Below are positions 45,554 to 55,061 of a stretch of 64,000 nt of DNA, in pieces. This stretch comes from Sulfitobacter undariae (GTDB lineage: Bacteria > Pseudomonadota > Alphaproteobacteria > Rhodobacterales > Rhodobacteraceae): positions 39,774-103,773 of the forward strand of contig NZ_JACIEI010000011.1 in assembly GCF_014196805.1 (NCBI RefSeq), read 5' to 3'. The stretch's first letter is position 1, and each line of letters starts with the position of its first letter. A program made the position numbers and the translations under genes. The notes beneath the pieces are model-generated. The model was not told the DNA's origin. It saw only the letters and a program-made list of their open reading frames with translations, and searched no databases.

Positions 45554-46924
45554 ATGGAAATGCACAAAATGACTTCCATAATTGGCACGTTTGGCAGAGG
45601 AAATAGCCGCTTGCCGATCATTGGACGGATGAAGGACTATGCTATCGTTGGCCAAAAGGCCTTGGTGCAGCGTACTCTTATCTATAGCACGGCACTATTT
45701 TTGGCGGGTTTCTATTACAGCACGATGGTGTCGGTATGGTTTTTCGTCGCGATAGCAGCATGTGAAATCTACGATTTTCTCCTGCTCAGGTGCATCTCAA
45801 ATTCAAATGCTACCAAACCTATGAATGTGCGCCGCACGATGGTGCATATCTATGCGTCCACTATCATTAGCGCGATCACGATCGCGCTTTTTTGTGTCGC
45901 GATCGCGATACAGCAAGGGACATACGGAAACCACTTTTTGCCGCTGTTCTTGCTTCTATCGGCCTCTATCTTCGCGACAATTACCAACCACCAGTTTATT
46001 TTGGTTTTGGCGACGCGGCTGATGATCTATGTGCTTGCCATCCTGTACATTCCTATCATGGATGTTTGGATTGTTCGGCCGCCGATCACTTCTGAACTGT
46101 GGCTTAATCTGTTTACTGTCCTTTTCGTCCTCGGGTTCATCATTGAACTGGCGCGTACTTTTATCGGTGGCTACGTAATTGCCATTAAAAGCCGGCGTGC
46201 GCTCCAGATTGAACATAAAAACGCTTTGGCAGCGAGCGAGGCCAAAACACGTTTTCTTGCAACTGTGAGCCACGAATTACGTACGCCGCTGACGTCGATT
46301 AAGGGATCTTTGGATATTATCAATTCGGGCCGTCTGGGCGCCCCGCCTGAGCAGATGGTGCGCCTTTTGGGGATGGCCGAGCGGAACAGCAACCGATTGA
46401 ATGATCTGGTCGATGATTTGTTGCTGTTGCAGTCTTCCGACGCGGGAAGGCTCTCGCTGAATTTCGATCATGTGGATCTGGGAGCTGTTATTATAGGGGC
46501 AACCGAGGCGTTTGATGCTTACGCAAAAAGCCTTAAGATTGATTTGAAATATGACATTCCTGAAGGCGTTTACTTTGTCGATGGGGATGCCAAGCGTTTG
46601 GATCAGGTCGTGACCAACCTACTGTCAAACGCTGCAAAATTCTCCGATGAAAAAGGGCGCGTTGAAATCGAGATGAGCCGGAGCGGGGGGGATTTGATCT
46701 TGTCAGTGTCGGATCAAGGAATAGGCATTCCTGAAGACAGTGAGGCTACGATATTCGAAGAGTTCGGCCAGATTGACTCAAGCGATCAACGCAAATTTCA
46801 GGGCACGGGACTTGGGCTCGCTATTTCAAGGCGTATTGTCCAAGGCCATGGTGGCAGTATCCGATATGAAAGCGTTCTGGGGAATGGAACAACATTTTAT
46901 GTCACCTTACCGGCAGCTGAATAA
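45554..46924 (+). CDS. Membrane-bound sensor histidine kinase
   Basis: A 456-residue kinase. Five or six hydrophobic helices occupy about residues 30-205 with hardly any periplasmic sensor, so sensing is probably within the membrane. The HisKA motif ATVSHELRTPLTSIKGSLDI contains the phospho-accepting His240. The HATPase domain has the N box VVTNLLSNAAKFS, G1 VSDQGIGIPED and G2 GTGLGLAIS. It is not a hybrid kinase. The catalytic core resembles the CHASE kinase at 51 kb, and the divergent receiver is the nearest candidate target. Confidence 0.92.
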   Translation: MEMHKMTSIIGTFGRGNSRLPIIGRMKDYAIVGQKALVQRTLIYSTALFLAGFYYSTMVSVWFFVAIAACEIYDFLLLRCISNSNATKPMNVRRTMVHIYASTIISAITIALFCVAIAIQQGTYGNHFLPLFLLLSASIFATITNHQFILVLATRLMIYVLAILYIPIMDVWIVRPPITSELWLNLFTVLFVLGFIIELARTFIGGYVIAIKSRRALQIEHKNALAASEAKTRFLATVSHELRTPLTSIKGSLDIINSGRLGAPPEQMVRLLGMAERNSNRLNDLVDDLLLLQSSDAGRLSLNFDHVDLGAVIIGATEAFDAYAKSLKIDLKYDIPEGVYFVDGDAKRLDQVVTNLLSNAAKFSDEKGRVEIEMSRSGGDLILSVSDQGIGIPEDSEATIFEEFGQIDSSDQRKFQGTGLGLAISRRIVQGHGGSIRYESVLGNGTTFYVTLPAAE

Positions 46925-47135
46925 GGCTAATGCTTTTAACGGTTGTGGGGGATTTAGCCTTGGTCGCAGGGGGGCTCCACCACTCTGACACCTTCTGACG
47001 TTTGTTAACGGGTGTTAAGGGCTAGAGACGACTTGGCCTTGCCGAAATTTTTGGCAGCGCGTGTTATGGTGCTTTTTGTAACCCAATCTGGGACATCTTT
47101 GGACAACAGACGATGGCCCTAAGGGGAGAAATGCA

Positions 47136-47168
47136 CACCGCCGATGGGCTTAAGCCCACGCGGCGGTG
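47136..47168. terminator. Strong hairpin downstream of the SRPBCC-like gene
   Basis: The stem CACCGCCG with CGGCGGTG encloses a second stem TGGGCTT/AAGCCCA separated by a small bulge. There is no T-tract on either side, so the terminator role is tentative. It ends 10 nt beyond the stop of the minus-strand gene. Confidence 0.6.
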
Positions 47169-47178
47169 CGCAGAGACT

Positions 47179-47676
47179 TTAATCGACTGGTAGAAAAACG
47201 GGCATGGTAGGGAGGACAGAGCGGTAGGACGTTGTCAGGCTTGTCTCTACTTTGAAAGCGTCGCGATACTTGTGCCGTTGCAATTGGACATAGCGCGCAT
47301 ATCTGGCATTAAATGAGGGCAGGGCGCCTTTGTCGAGGATAATCCGGTCAATCCAAACCGACCCTGCCGCTGTCGCTTTGATCTGTATGCTGTGCCGTGA
47401 GACCCTGATGTTACTTCTGTATTCTGTACTTTCGAGCGTTCTGGCGGATTCGCACAAGCTTTCGATTTTGATGTGACCGGTGTTACGGTTGAACAGCCCC
47501 AAAATAGCGAACTCAGTTGCGTAGCTTGAGCCTGCTTGCATCTGAACTGCGGGCAGGCTTTTGTAGCGTGATAAGTTCCCAGACCCTTCGATGCTGTCTG
47601 AAAAATGGCTTGCACGGGCAAAAAGCACGTCTGGGGGGCATTGGTAGAACCCCTTGATGAATAGTTCGACTGACAT
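47179..47676 (-). CDS. Hypothetical protein, possibly SRPBCC-like
   Basis: About 165 residues from the ATG at 47676 (MSVELFIKG), which has AAGGGGAG upstream. The in-frame ATG at 47736 is less likely. The alternating pattern, with YQCPPDVLFARASHF at the start and GSVWIDRIILDKGALPSFNA followed by a long basic C-terminal helix (RYARYVQLQRHKYRD), is compatible with a START/SRPBCC-type ligand-binding fold, but I cannot assign a family with confidence. It is downstream of the P450 gene on the same strand, 269 nt away. Confidence 0.55.
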   Translation of the reverse strand: MSVELFIKGFYQCPPDVLFARASHFSDSIEGSGNLSRYKSLPAVQMQAGSSYATEFAILGLFNRNTGHIKIESLCESARTLESTEYRSNIRVSRHSIQIKATAAGSVWIDRIILDKGALPSFNARYARYVQLQRHKYRDAFKVETSLTTSYRSVLPTMPVFLPVD

Positions 47677-47945
47677 ATCCGACTCCCCTTTATGAAGTTT
47701 TGATCGGTGGAGAGCCTGCGCTAAAGTGTGAGGCATCCGCCGAGTCTACAGAGTTCACTGCATGGGGATTCGTACTGATTCAGTATGGCAACAGAATGGC
47801 TGACTTCAGCTATAGTCTTGGTTAAATTCGAGGTTTCGCCCTATTTTTGACGCCTCATAGCTTTTTCGGCGGAGGGTAGGCAGCCAAAACAGGAAGATGA
47901 AAGGGCGCGCTACTGCATTGAACAAAGTCGCGTGCCGCTTTCTGA

Positions 47946-49313
47946 TCAGGGGGTTACGGGTTTGGTATTTAGGATCAAAGGACCACCCGGCCGCATGGTG
48001 AATGTCAGGTTTGGCGGTAAAACGGGGTGGTCTGATGGTTCAAACGACACCCGCCGCAAAACAGAGCCGATCAGGATCATGATTTCCGTTTCGGCATATT
48101 GTGCACCAATGCAGATACGCGGTCCGTCACCAAACGGAATATATTGCCCGCGGGGATATTTTCGATCAAGAAACCGGTCGGCCTTATATTCCGCCGCATC
48201 TTCCCAAAGCAGCTCGTTGCGGTGCAAAGAATAGACCGGAAACATGATCACATCACCCTTTTTAAAGGTGACACCTTTGATTTCAGTTTCGTCGCTGGCA
48301 TCACGTGCGAAGAGCGCACCAGCAGGATACATCCTTAGAGTTTCACGCACATGTGCTTGCAGCTTGGGCATCTGTGGCAAGGTTGCAAACGTCAGCGGAC
48401 CGTCTGGGCAGGCGGCGGTTATTTCGTCCCTAATTTCTTTTTGTACATCTGGATAGAGCGAGAGCAGGTAAATGCCCCATGCAATCGTGTTTGCAGATGT
48501 CTCATATCCGGCCGCAACAAAGGTCAGCAAGTTATCGATTGTGGTCTCTACATCCTCGTGATCGGATTCTAACGCTTCGATCAGCAGGTCTAGAAAATCC
48601 TGAGACTCTTCATGCGGGTTCGCCTGACGATTGGCGATAACATCCCGTGTGAGTTGCCTTAGGTCGGTGATGGCTTTTTTGCTTCGAAACCACTTCAGAC
48701 GAGGGAGCCATTTGGGCAAGCCCATCAGGTCAAACAGCGACATATAGCTGATATAGTCGGTAAACTGCCGCATGCCTTGTCGGATGTCACGTTTGGAGAC
48801 GGCTTCACTGCCTGAAAACATGACGCGAGAGATGTTAGTTAACGTCGCTTCTTGGGCCGAGTCCGCAATATCGACTTCACCATTCGCCCGCTCAAGGAAG
48901 TCAGCAAGCTCTTCCCCAGTTTTTGCAAAATGGCTGGTTAGGACTGGCAGGTTTCGGGCGGCGAATAGGGGAGCATAACGGTGCCTTTGAGCCCGCCATT
49001 GTTCGCCTTCGGCCAGAATCATGCCTTTGCCAACCGCGGGGCCAATAACGTTTCTGGTGAACTCGGACTTAGGGAATCGCCGCCCGACACCGGCAAGAAG
49101 CTCGGTGACCATTTCGGGGTCACAAACGTAATGAATTTTGGCGGGCCCTTTGAGGTAACGTTGGGTAAGCGTCGCGTCAGGGATCACCGAGAAGATATTC
49201 TTCCCGGCCTTCTTGGCAAAATCAAGAAGGCTCATGTCTGCGCCAGCAAGCTCAGCTTCGATAGGGAATGGGGTGGCCGATTGTGTCGAGCGCGGGGGAT
49301 TTTTTGCAGTCAC
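47946..49313 (-). CDS. Cytochrome P450
   Basis: A 455-residue soluble bacterial P450. The I-helix oxygen-binding motif is AAGYETSANT (about residues 270-279), the K-helix ExxR is in VRETLRMYP (about 316-324), and the heme-thiolate loop is FGDGPRICIGAQ with Cys401. There is no N-terminal membrane anchor. The substrate is unknown. No ferredoxin or reductase gene is adjacent. It sits between the quorum-sensing and phosphorelay genes, but a functional link is only a possibility. Confidence 0.93.
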   Translation of the reverse strand: MTAKNPPRSTQSATPFPIEAELAGADMSLLDFAKKAGKNIFSVIPDATLTQRYLKGPAKIHYVCDPEMVTELLAGVGRRFPKSEFTRNVIGPAVGKGMILAEGEQWRAQRHRYAPLFAARNLPVLTSHFAKTGEELADFLERANGEVDIADSAQEATLTNISRVMFSGSEAVSKRDIRQGMRQFTDYISYMSLFDLMGLPKWLPRLKWFRSKKAITDLRQLTRDVIANRQANPHEESQDFLDLLIEALESDHEDVETTIDNLLTFVAAGYETSANTIAWGIYLLSLYPDVQKEIRDEITAACPDGPLTFATLPQMPKLQAHVRETLRMYPAGALFARDASDETEIKGVTFKKGDVIMFPVYSLHRNELLWEDAAEYKADRFLDRKYPRGQYIPFGDGPRICIGAQYAETEIMILIGSVLRRVSFEPSDHPVLPPNLTFTMRPGGPLILNTKPVTP

Positions 49314-49804
49314 CGTAAAATGATCCTCAAAATTTTGTGCTTTAGGTTGGCCCGCTTACGATGCGCTTAAAAAGGTGGTTTGCCCACCTAATTCTTGCCA
49401 TATTTGCGCCAGATCCCCAATTTCCTACCGTAAACTTCTATTTCTGGTTCTGCTTTGTGCACATAAGGTACGGCTTGGATGGAGGCTGAATTTTGTCGGT
49501 AGCATTGTGTCGCTACGGGTGTTGGTGCCTGTGGTATAGATGATTATAAAAGCCCACTGGGGCGTCTTGGTAGCGTACCTTGTCGTATTTGGCCTGTGAC
49601 ATCATTCAAATACTTGAACACCTTTAGAAAAAAATTCAACTTTTTAGGGAAGAATTTCCAACATATTTTTGCCAGATTGCTTACATAAGATTATCCCAGC
49701 TTGAGTCGACATGGTAAATGCAGTTCGCAGATCATGTTGACATTATAAGAATGGTGCGGGGGAACGTACTCATCACCACGCAGTACGCATACAGGAGAAG
49801 ACCA
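49314..49804. other. Intergenic region between P450 and response-regulator genes
   Basis: A divergent, A+T-rich promoter region with no gene seen. A small dyad GTAGC-N8-GCTAC lies near 49499-49516. A TTGACA-like box occurs at 49738, but I could not pair it with a good -10 element. Confidence 0.4.
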
Positions 49805-50788
49805 ATGAAAATACTCATGGTAGACGATGATCCAATTGCACTGGACCTGCTAAAGACATGCCTTCAGGAAGCTAACTTTCCTGATGTCACTGTCGCGCAG
49901 TCAGCAAAAGAAGCTGAGGCGATGATTGCCGATCCGTCTAGGTCGTTCGATTGCTTCTTGCTTGATATTGAAATGCCCAAGAAAAACGGCGTTGAGCTGT
50001 GTAGCTACATCAGGGGTATCGACCGTTACCTGATGACGCCTGTACTGATGATTACGCGCCTGAATAACAGTGCTTCCATCGAAAAATCCTTTCTCAAAGG
50101 TGCAACGGATTACATCGTTAAACCGTTTGACTTTGATGATGTTAATGAGCGCATTCAGGTTGCGCATCGCTTGGTTCTTGATCGTAAAGTGGCGATTGAG
50201 AGCTACCTTGCCACGCAAGTGCAGGCTAAAAAGCACAACCGGAATGGGCCGTCTGAAATCCGTCAGCGCAAGACTACAATCCTTGAAAAAGATCACTACG
50301 AGATCGAGGACACAGGGCTTCTTCCTGATTTCACTTTAGAAAACTACATCAACAAAATGATCCGCGCTGAATCTTCTGACGTGGAAGTGATGTGTGTTAA
50401 GGTCGTGGATATGAAACTGCTGTCCAAGAGCCTTGGCAGGGAAGAATTTAATGCTTTCATCGCGGACCTTCTGGCCGCCATCAAAGAGTATGCTGGAAAG
50501 AATGAAGTTTTCATTTCGCACCTCGGAGACGGCGTCCTTCTTTGCGCGGCGGATCAGGTGAACTATGGCGATCCGAGGCGCATTGAAAAAGGCGTGCGGA
50601 ATATTTTGGCGAAAACCAACACTACTTGGAGAACCGGTATGGGGAGCACACCCGAAATCTCCATTGGTAAGCCTTTCAAAGTGAGTAGGACTGGCCGCCC
50701 CAACTTTAATCGTTTGGTAAAGGTCGCTCTTGCGCGGGTTGAGGCCAGAGACTTAGATAAAACGACGTTATATTCTAAAGTAGGTTAG
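49805..50788 (+). CDS. Response regulator with degenerate GGDEF-like C-terminal domain
   Basis: A 327-residue protein starting at 49805 (MKILMVDDDP, AGGAGA upstream). The receiver (1-125) has Asp54 in FLLDIEMPK and Lys in YIVKPFDF. After a linker, residues about 180-320 have the size and helix-strand order of a nucleotide-cyclase/GGDEF domain (LENYINKMIR, then CVKVVDMKLLSKSLGREEFN). At the signature position the sequence is SHLGDGVLLCAA (LGDG at 240-243), not GG(D/E)EF. Diguanylate cyclase activity is therefore unlikely. The protein is paralogous to that at 55.1-56.0 kb. Confidence 0.8.
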   Translation: MKILMVDDDPIALDLLKTCLQEANFPDVTVAQSAKEAEAMIADPSRSFDCFLLDIEMPKKNGVELCSYIRGIDRYLMTPVLMITRLNNSASIEKSFLKGATDYIVKPFDFDDVNERIQVAHRLVLDRKVAIESYLATQVQAKKHNRNGPSEIRQRKTTILEKDHYEIEDTGLLPDFTLENYINKMIRAESSDVEVMCVKVVDMKLLSKSLGREEFNAFIADLLAAIKEYAGKNEVFISHLGDGVLLCAADQVNYGDPRRIEKGVRNILAKTNTTWRTGMGSTPEISIGKPFKVSRTGRPNFNRLVKVALARVEARDLDKTTLYSKVG

Positions 50789-51017
50789 GCCTTATTCGCT
50801 TTTGAGCGGTCTGCCTTCTCCGTAAGGATTCTAAAATTTGGGGCCGTGAATGATGTGGGGATGTAAATTTTCACCTCCCCAGCCCAAGTGCAAGTGTGGC
50901 ATCGTTGACCCAGAGTGGGTGTGACTTCAGTTGAGAGTGCTTTTGTTAAGTTATTGATTTTTCAGGATGGTGTGATCTGTGACGATTTCGAAATACTATG
51001 TTTCAGGGCGCTGTTAA

Positions 51018-53879
51018 GTGGCTGATTTTGTAACCGGAGTGACTTGGAAGCGGGCGGCGCTTCTTTTTCTATGCGTTATTGTTACATCCTTCTTGATTTA
51101 TGTGACCGCACAGTCACAATCATCCCGAAGCAACGCTGTATTTGATACCATCACGTATGACAGCAGGGCTGCTTTGGTCGCTCGAATTGGCCAGATCGAG
51201 CGGACATTGGATGGTGCTGCCGGGTTGGTGGATGTTGCTGATCGAGTTTCTCACGATGAATGGCATGCATATATCGCTGCATTGTCTGTTGAGGATAAAA
51301 TGCCCGGCATGATGGGTATCTCCCTGATCGAGCCGATGAAAAACGGAGTTCAGGTTTCCAACCGGCCGATCCTTCCTGCAGGCTTGCTTGATGCAGAGGA
51401 AATCTATCCGAAACCGATCCCTGACGTGGCTGCTCCAAATGACAGCTTTGTCGTCACTGTAATCGAGCCACATGAAGTAAATGGTTCGGTCCTTGGTTTG
51501 GATATTGCCTTTGAAGAAAACCGTAGAAAAGCTGCAATAAAAGCGCGCGATACAGGGCGTATCGTTATTTCGGATCCTATTACGCTGGTTCAGAACGGGA
51601 AAAAGCGTGCCGGATTTATTGCGTTACGCCCCCTGTATGGAGATGAATCCTCCGCGCAGGATGTCCAAGCACGACGTGAGGATTTCCGTGGGTGGGTCGC
51701 AATGGCATTTGACGACGAATTATTCGTTGACCTATCCGGTGGGCAAGGAAGCAGTTTTAATCTGGAGGTAATCGGCCTTCAGATAGCGGCTGATGATCGC
51801 AGGATCTTCACGTCTAGTCCGGACGCTGCTGTGGATCAGGCAAAGGTACAGACAACGGATGTTATCGAAGTATTGGGACGTAAATGGGCGCTTACCTGGT
51901 ATTCCACCCCAGAGTTTGAAAAGGGGCAACGCAGCATTTCTATCTGGGTGATCGCGATTTTCGGAGGGATCATAACACTTGTCATTGCGCAGCAGAGCCT
52001 TGCCAATCAGCGCTACACATCGGAAATCGCAAAAGAGGTGGAGTTACGCACGCGAGAGGTGGTGTCGCTTGCCGAGCAAAGCAAGGCGATAATCGATAAT
52101 GCTTTGATTTCATTGGTTATGGTCTGTGATAATGGCAGAATTTTATCCGCAAACCCAAAGTTTTGCTCACTGTTTGAGCGAGACGAATCCGATTTGGTTG
52201 GCCACAATTTTTCCGATATTTTGTCGGGAGCTGAATACGGTGACGGTGTGAATGCCGTTCTAAAACAGTGCACAACACCTAGCGGGAAAAAGCTTCAGCT
52301 GAAAATACAATCTAGCAGCTGGATGGGGCCAAGGGGAAATAAAAGGCACGTTGTCATGGTAGATGACATTACGCTTGAGCACACTGCGGTTACCGAGCTT
52401 CGCGAAAACGAGCGTCGGTTCAACTTTGCGCTGAACGCCGCAGAAGCGGGTGTGTTTGATGTTGATCTTAACACGGGCTTTTCGGTTGTTTCGCCTTCTT
52501 GGTATGCGCTGTTAGAGATTGACCCAGAGACCTTTGAAGGGAACCCGCAAGTAGAGTTCCTGAAAAGAGTTCACCCAGACGATATTGCTGACGTGATGGA
52601 AGCTGACAAAAATTGCATCTTGGGTAAAACAAGTCACGCAGCGTCAGAATTCAGGGTTTCTTTGCCATCAGGTGAATGGCGTTGGTTACGGGCTAGTGCC
52701 GCTGTTGCAACGCGTGACAGCGACGGCCGGGCAACCCGATTTATTGGTGTGCAAACGGATGTCACGGCGCTCCGCTCGACGCAGGATGAATTGGATAAAA
52801 GCAGACTTCATTTCCAGCATATCGTTGAAAACGCACCTGTTCCGCTTGCGCTTTTGGACCGTGAGGGCAACTTTCTTAAAGTCAGTCAAGCTTTGGTGAG
52901 TTCTAGCGGCTATAGCGAAGAGGAGTTCATGGCGATGGATTTCCGCACTGTCATGCATGAACACGATCTCGGCGACTTACTGGAAGCGACCAGCCGGCAG
53001 CTTGAAGGGACGCAACGGAATTACCGAAACGAGCGGCGTTTCCGGCTTAAGAACGGCCAAATGATTTGGGTGTCCGTCAGTATATCAGTCGCTAAAATCG
53101 ATGAGCTGGGTAACCTCTTTTTTATTGCACAACTTATTGACGTCAATGATCGTAGAGAGGCCGAGAGAAACAAGCGCGAGTTTTTTGCCAATATGAGTCA
53201 CGAGCTACGTACGCCACTTACGTCGGTTAAGGGCTCGATTAGTCTTGTACTGGGAACGATGCGTGATCAGTTGCCCGCAAATGCAGCCAAGTTGCTGGAC
53301 ATCGCGCAAGGTAATAGTGAGCGTCTGAATGGGCTGGTTAATGATTTTCTGGATTTAGAGAAAATATCTACTGGCAATATGCCATTTTCCTATGAGCATT
53401 CTGACATTCGTGAAATTGCGCGTGAAGCAGGGAATTTGATTGAACCGATGGCTAATGCGAACGGTGTCGAAATCGCCGTTTCTCTTGATCACGAAGTGGC
53501 TATGGCGTGGACCGATGCAAATAGGCTAAGCCAAGTATTGACCAACCTGCTCTCGAACGCTGTCAAGTTTTCGGAAAAGGGATCCAAGGTCGACATGTTC
53601 GTCGAGCAAACGCTGCACGAGGTTCAGGTGTCGGTCAAAGACACGGGAGCGGGGATTCCCTTGAGCTATCAGTCACGTATTTTCGAACCCTTTAGCCAGA
53701 GCAACTCTGTCGAGACCCGCTCCAAGGGCGGTACAGGCTTGGGATTGAGTATTGCAAAGTCTCTCACAGAAGGCATGGGGGGGAGGATCAGCTTTGTGAG
53801 TGGAGAAGGGCAAGGAACAGTCTTTACGATCTCGATTCCGAACGATTTTGTGCCAGAAAAGGTGGCGTCTATCGGGTGA
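51018..53879 (+). CDS. CHASE-PAS sensor histidine kinase
   Basis: A 953-residue membrane kinase with a GTG start at 51018. TM1 is at about residues 12-31. A CHASE-type periplasmic domain (about 45-290) has MPGMMGISLIEPM and RTLDGAAGL. TM2 is at about 308-327. Three PAS domains follow (about 350-460, 470-590 and 600-715; the second has the PAC motif GEWRWLRASA), then HisKA NMSHELRTPLTSVKGS with His728, and a HATPase with N box LTNLLSNAVKFS, G1 DTGAGIP and G2 GTGLGLSIAKS. It has no receiver or Hpt of its own; those are encoded separately downstream. Confidence 0.93.
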   Translation: MADFVTGVTWKRAALLFLCVIVTSFLIYVTAQSQSSRSNAVFDTITYDSRAALVARIGQIERTLDGAAGLVDVADRVSHDEWHAYIAALSVEDKMPGMMGISLIEPMKNGVQVSNRPILPAGLLDAEEIYPKPIPDVAAPNDSFVVTVIEPHEVNGSVLGLDIAFEENRRKAAIKARDTGRIVISDPITLVQNGKKRAGFIALRPLYGDESSAQDVQARREDFRGWVAMAFDDELFVDLSGGQGSSFNLEVIGLQIAADDRRIFTSSPDAAVDQAKVQTTDVIEVLGRKWALTWYSTPEFEKGQRSISIWVIAIFGGIITLVIAQQSLANQRYTSEIAKEVELRTREVVSLAEQSKAIIDNALISLVMVCDNGRILSANPKFCSLFERDESDLVGHNFSDILSGAEYGDGVNAVLKQCTTPSGKKLQLKIQSSSWMGPRGNKRHVVMVDDITLEHTAVTELRENERRFNFALNAAEAGVFDVDLNTGFSVVSPSWYALLEIDPETFEGNPQVEFLKRVHPDDIADVMEADKNCILGKTSHAASEFRVSLPSGEWRWLRASAAVATRDSDGRATRFIGVQTDVTALRSTQDELDKSRLHFQHIVENAPVPLALLDREGNFLKVSQALVSSSGYSEEEFMAMDFRTVMHEHDLGDLLEATSRQLEGTQRNYRNERRFRLKNGQMIWVSVSISVAKIDELGNLFFIAQLIDVNDRREAERNKREFFANMSHELRTPLTSVKGSISLVLGTMRDQLPANAAKLLDIAQGNSERLNGLVNDFLDLEKISTGNMPFSYEHSDIREIAREAGNLIEPMANANGVEIAVSLDHEVAMAWTDANRLSQVLTNLLSNAVKFSEKGSKVDMFVEQTLHEVQVSVKDTGAGIPLSYQSRIFEPFSQSNSVETRSKGGTGLGLSIAKSLTEGMGGRISFVSGEGQGTVFTISIPNDFVPEKVASIG

Positions 53880-54186
53880 ACCGTCAGATCTATCAATCGA
53901 ATATTTCAAAAAATGGAACTGTTGATCTGATTTTTGTTGCCCAAGTGAAGTCAGAGGTTTGATTTCTTGCTTGGGTGCTGTATTCCCCTACTGGGATATT
54001 AGGCTGCTGTCAGCGTTAGGGTTGAAGTCTGTAGGCCTTTGGTGGGGAAGGGAATTGTCATGAGTATTCGGAATGTTCCTGACTGGCTAATCAATTATTT
54101 CTGTGCATTATGATGCCCAATGGGCATGAGTGTATCGAACAATGTTTGTCTCCTCATGAGGAGAAAATGCCTGAAGGAAATGTGTT
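53880..54186. promoter_or_regulatory. Leader region of the CheY-like gene with a palindromic Shine-Dalgarno
   Basis: At 54149-54164 the perfect 16-bp palindrome TCTCCTCATGAGGAGA includes an AGGAG that fits an 8-codon frame (ATG 54167 to TAA 54193). That frame overlaps the TTG start of the receiver gene. No other gene is seen in this stretch. Confidence 0.5.
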
Positions 54187-54558
54187 TTGTTAAATAAGAT
54201 AAAAATTCTACATGTTGAAGATGATGCCGACATTCGGGAAATTACTGAGATGTCTCTTTCGCTCAACGACAAGTTTGATCTGGTTCAATGTCCTGGTGGT
54301 CAAGAAGCGCTAGATGTTGCTGTAGATTATCGTCCTGATGTTTTGCTTTTGGACGTAATGATGCCCGCGATGAGCGGTGAAGTCTTACTGCAGAAATTGC
54401 GTTTACTGGATGGTTACGCTGACATCCCTGCGATCTTCATGACTGCGCGTGCGCAGAAAACAGAGCAGGATACACTTATTGCCGCGGGTGCGATTAAGGT
54501 TATTATCAAACCCTTCGACCCGATGACCCTTAGCGATCAAATTATCGAAGTTCTATAG
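54187..54558 (+). CDS. Single-domain response regulator (CheY-like)
   Basis: A 123-residue stand-alone receiver: HVEDDADIREI acidic pocket, phospho-acceptor Asp56 in VLLLDVMMPAMSG, Thr in IFMTARA and Lys in VIIKPFDP. The only usable start in the frame is the TTG at 54187 (GAAGGAAAT upstream). Such proteins commonly shuttle phosphate between a kinase and an Hpt protein. It is convergent with the Hpt gene 173 nt downstream and follows the CHASE kinase. Confidence 0.88.
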   Translation: MLNKIKILHVEDDADIREITEMSLSLNDKFDLVQCPGGQEALDVAVDYRPDVLLLDVMMPAMSGEVLLQKLRLLDGYADIPAIFMTARAQKTEQDTLIAAGAIKVIIKPFDPMTLSDQIIEVL

Positions 54559-54731
54559 GTTTCTGTTGTTGCAAGGCAGGGGCAGGATTGAAAACTGCTG
54601 TAGCCAGCAAGGAGCAAGGCTTGGTCCGCCGTACACGTGATGAAGGGCGCCAGCGCATGGAAATGGTCGATTGAAAAGACTAATGTCTAGGCCTCTATAA
54701 GGTGGCTAGGTGCGTTTGGTAGTGGGGGCGT

Positions 54732-55061
54732 TCACTCGTTTGACTGGCTACGACCCGCCAGATCAATAAGTTGGATGATCTCTGCCCTTATGGTCGCGTC
54801 ATCGACCGCTTGCCCATCCAGATGTTGTCGTATGGCATCTTCTGTCGTTGCGGCATGGGCGCCTAACTCTCCAAATCCGAGGGTCCCTGCGGTTCCTGCG
54901 ATCTTATGCGCAATCGAGCAAATTTCTTCGATCGCCTCTGCTCTGGCCGCGTCGTCATCTAATCGACCATATGCATAGTTTAACACTGCACGCCGTTTTT
55001 CTAGTTCGATGAGAAACCGGGTTCTTACTTTAGCCAGACCCGCAGATAGTTCAGTATTCAT
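54732..55061 (-). CDS. Histidine phosphotransfer (Hpt) domain protein
   Basis: A 109-residue all-helical protein. The Hpt signature AHKIAGTAGTLGFGEL carries the phospho-accepting His52, with the usual glycine spacing behind it. The start codon overlaps the stop of the upstream response regulator by 1 nt (TAATG), so the two are co-translated. It probably relays phosphate among the receivers and kinases of this block. Confidence 0.88.
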   Translation of the reverse strand: MNTELSAGLAKVRTRFLIELEKRRAVLNYAYGRLDDDAARAEAIEEICSIAHKIAGTAGTLGFGELGAHAATTEDAIRQHLDGQAVDDATIRAEIIQLIDLAGRSQSNE

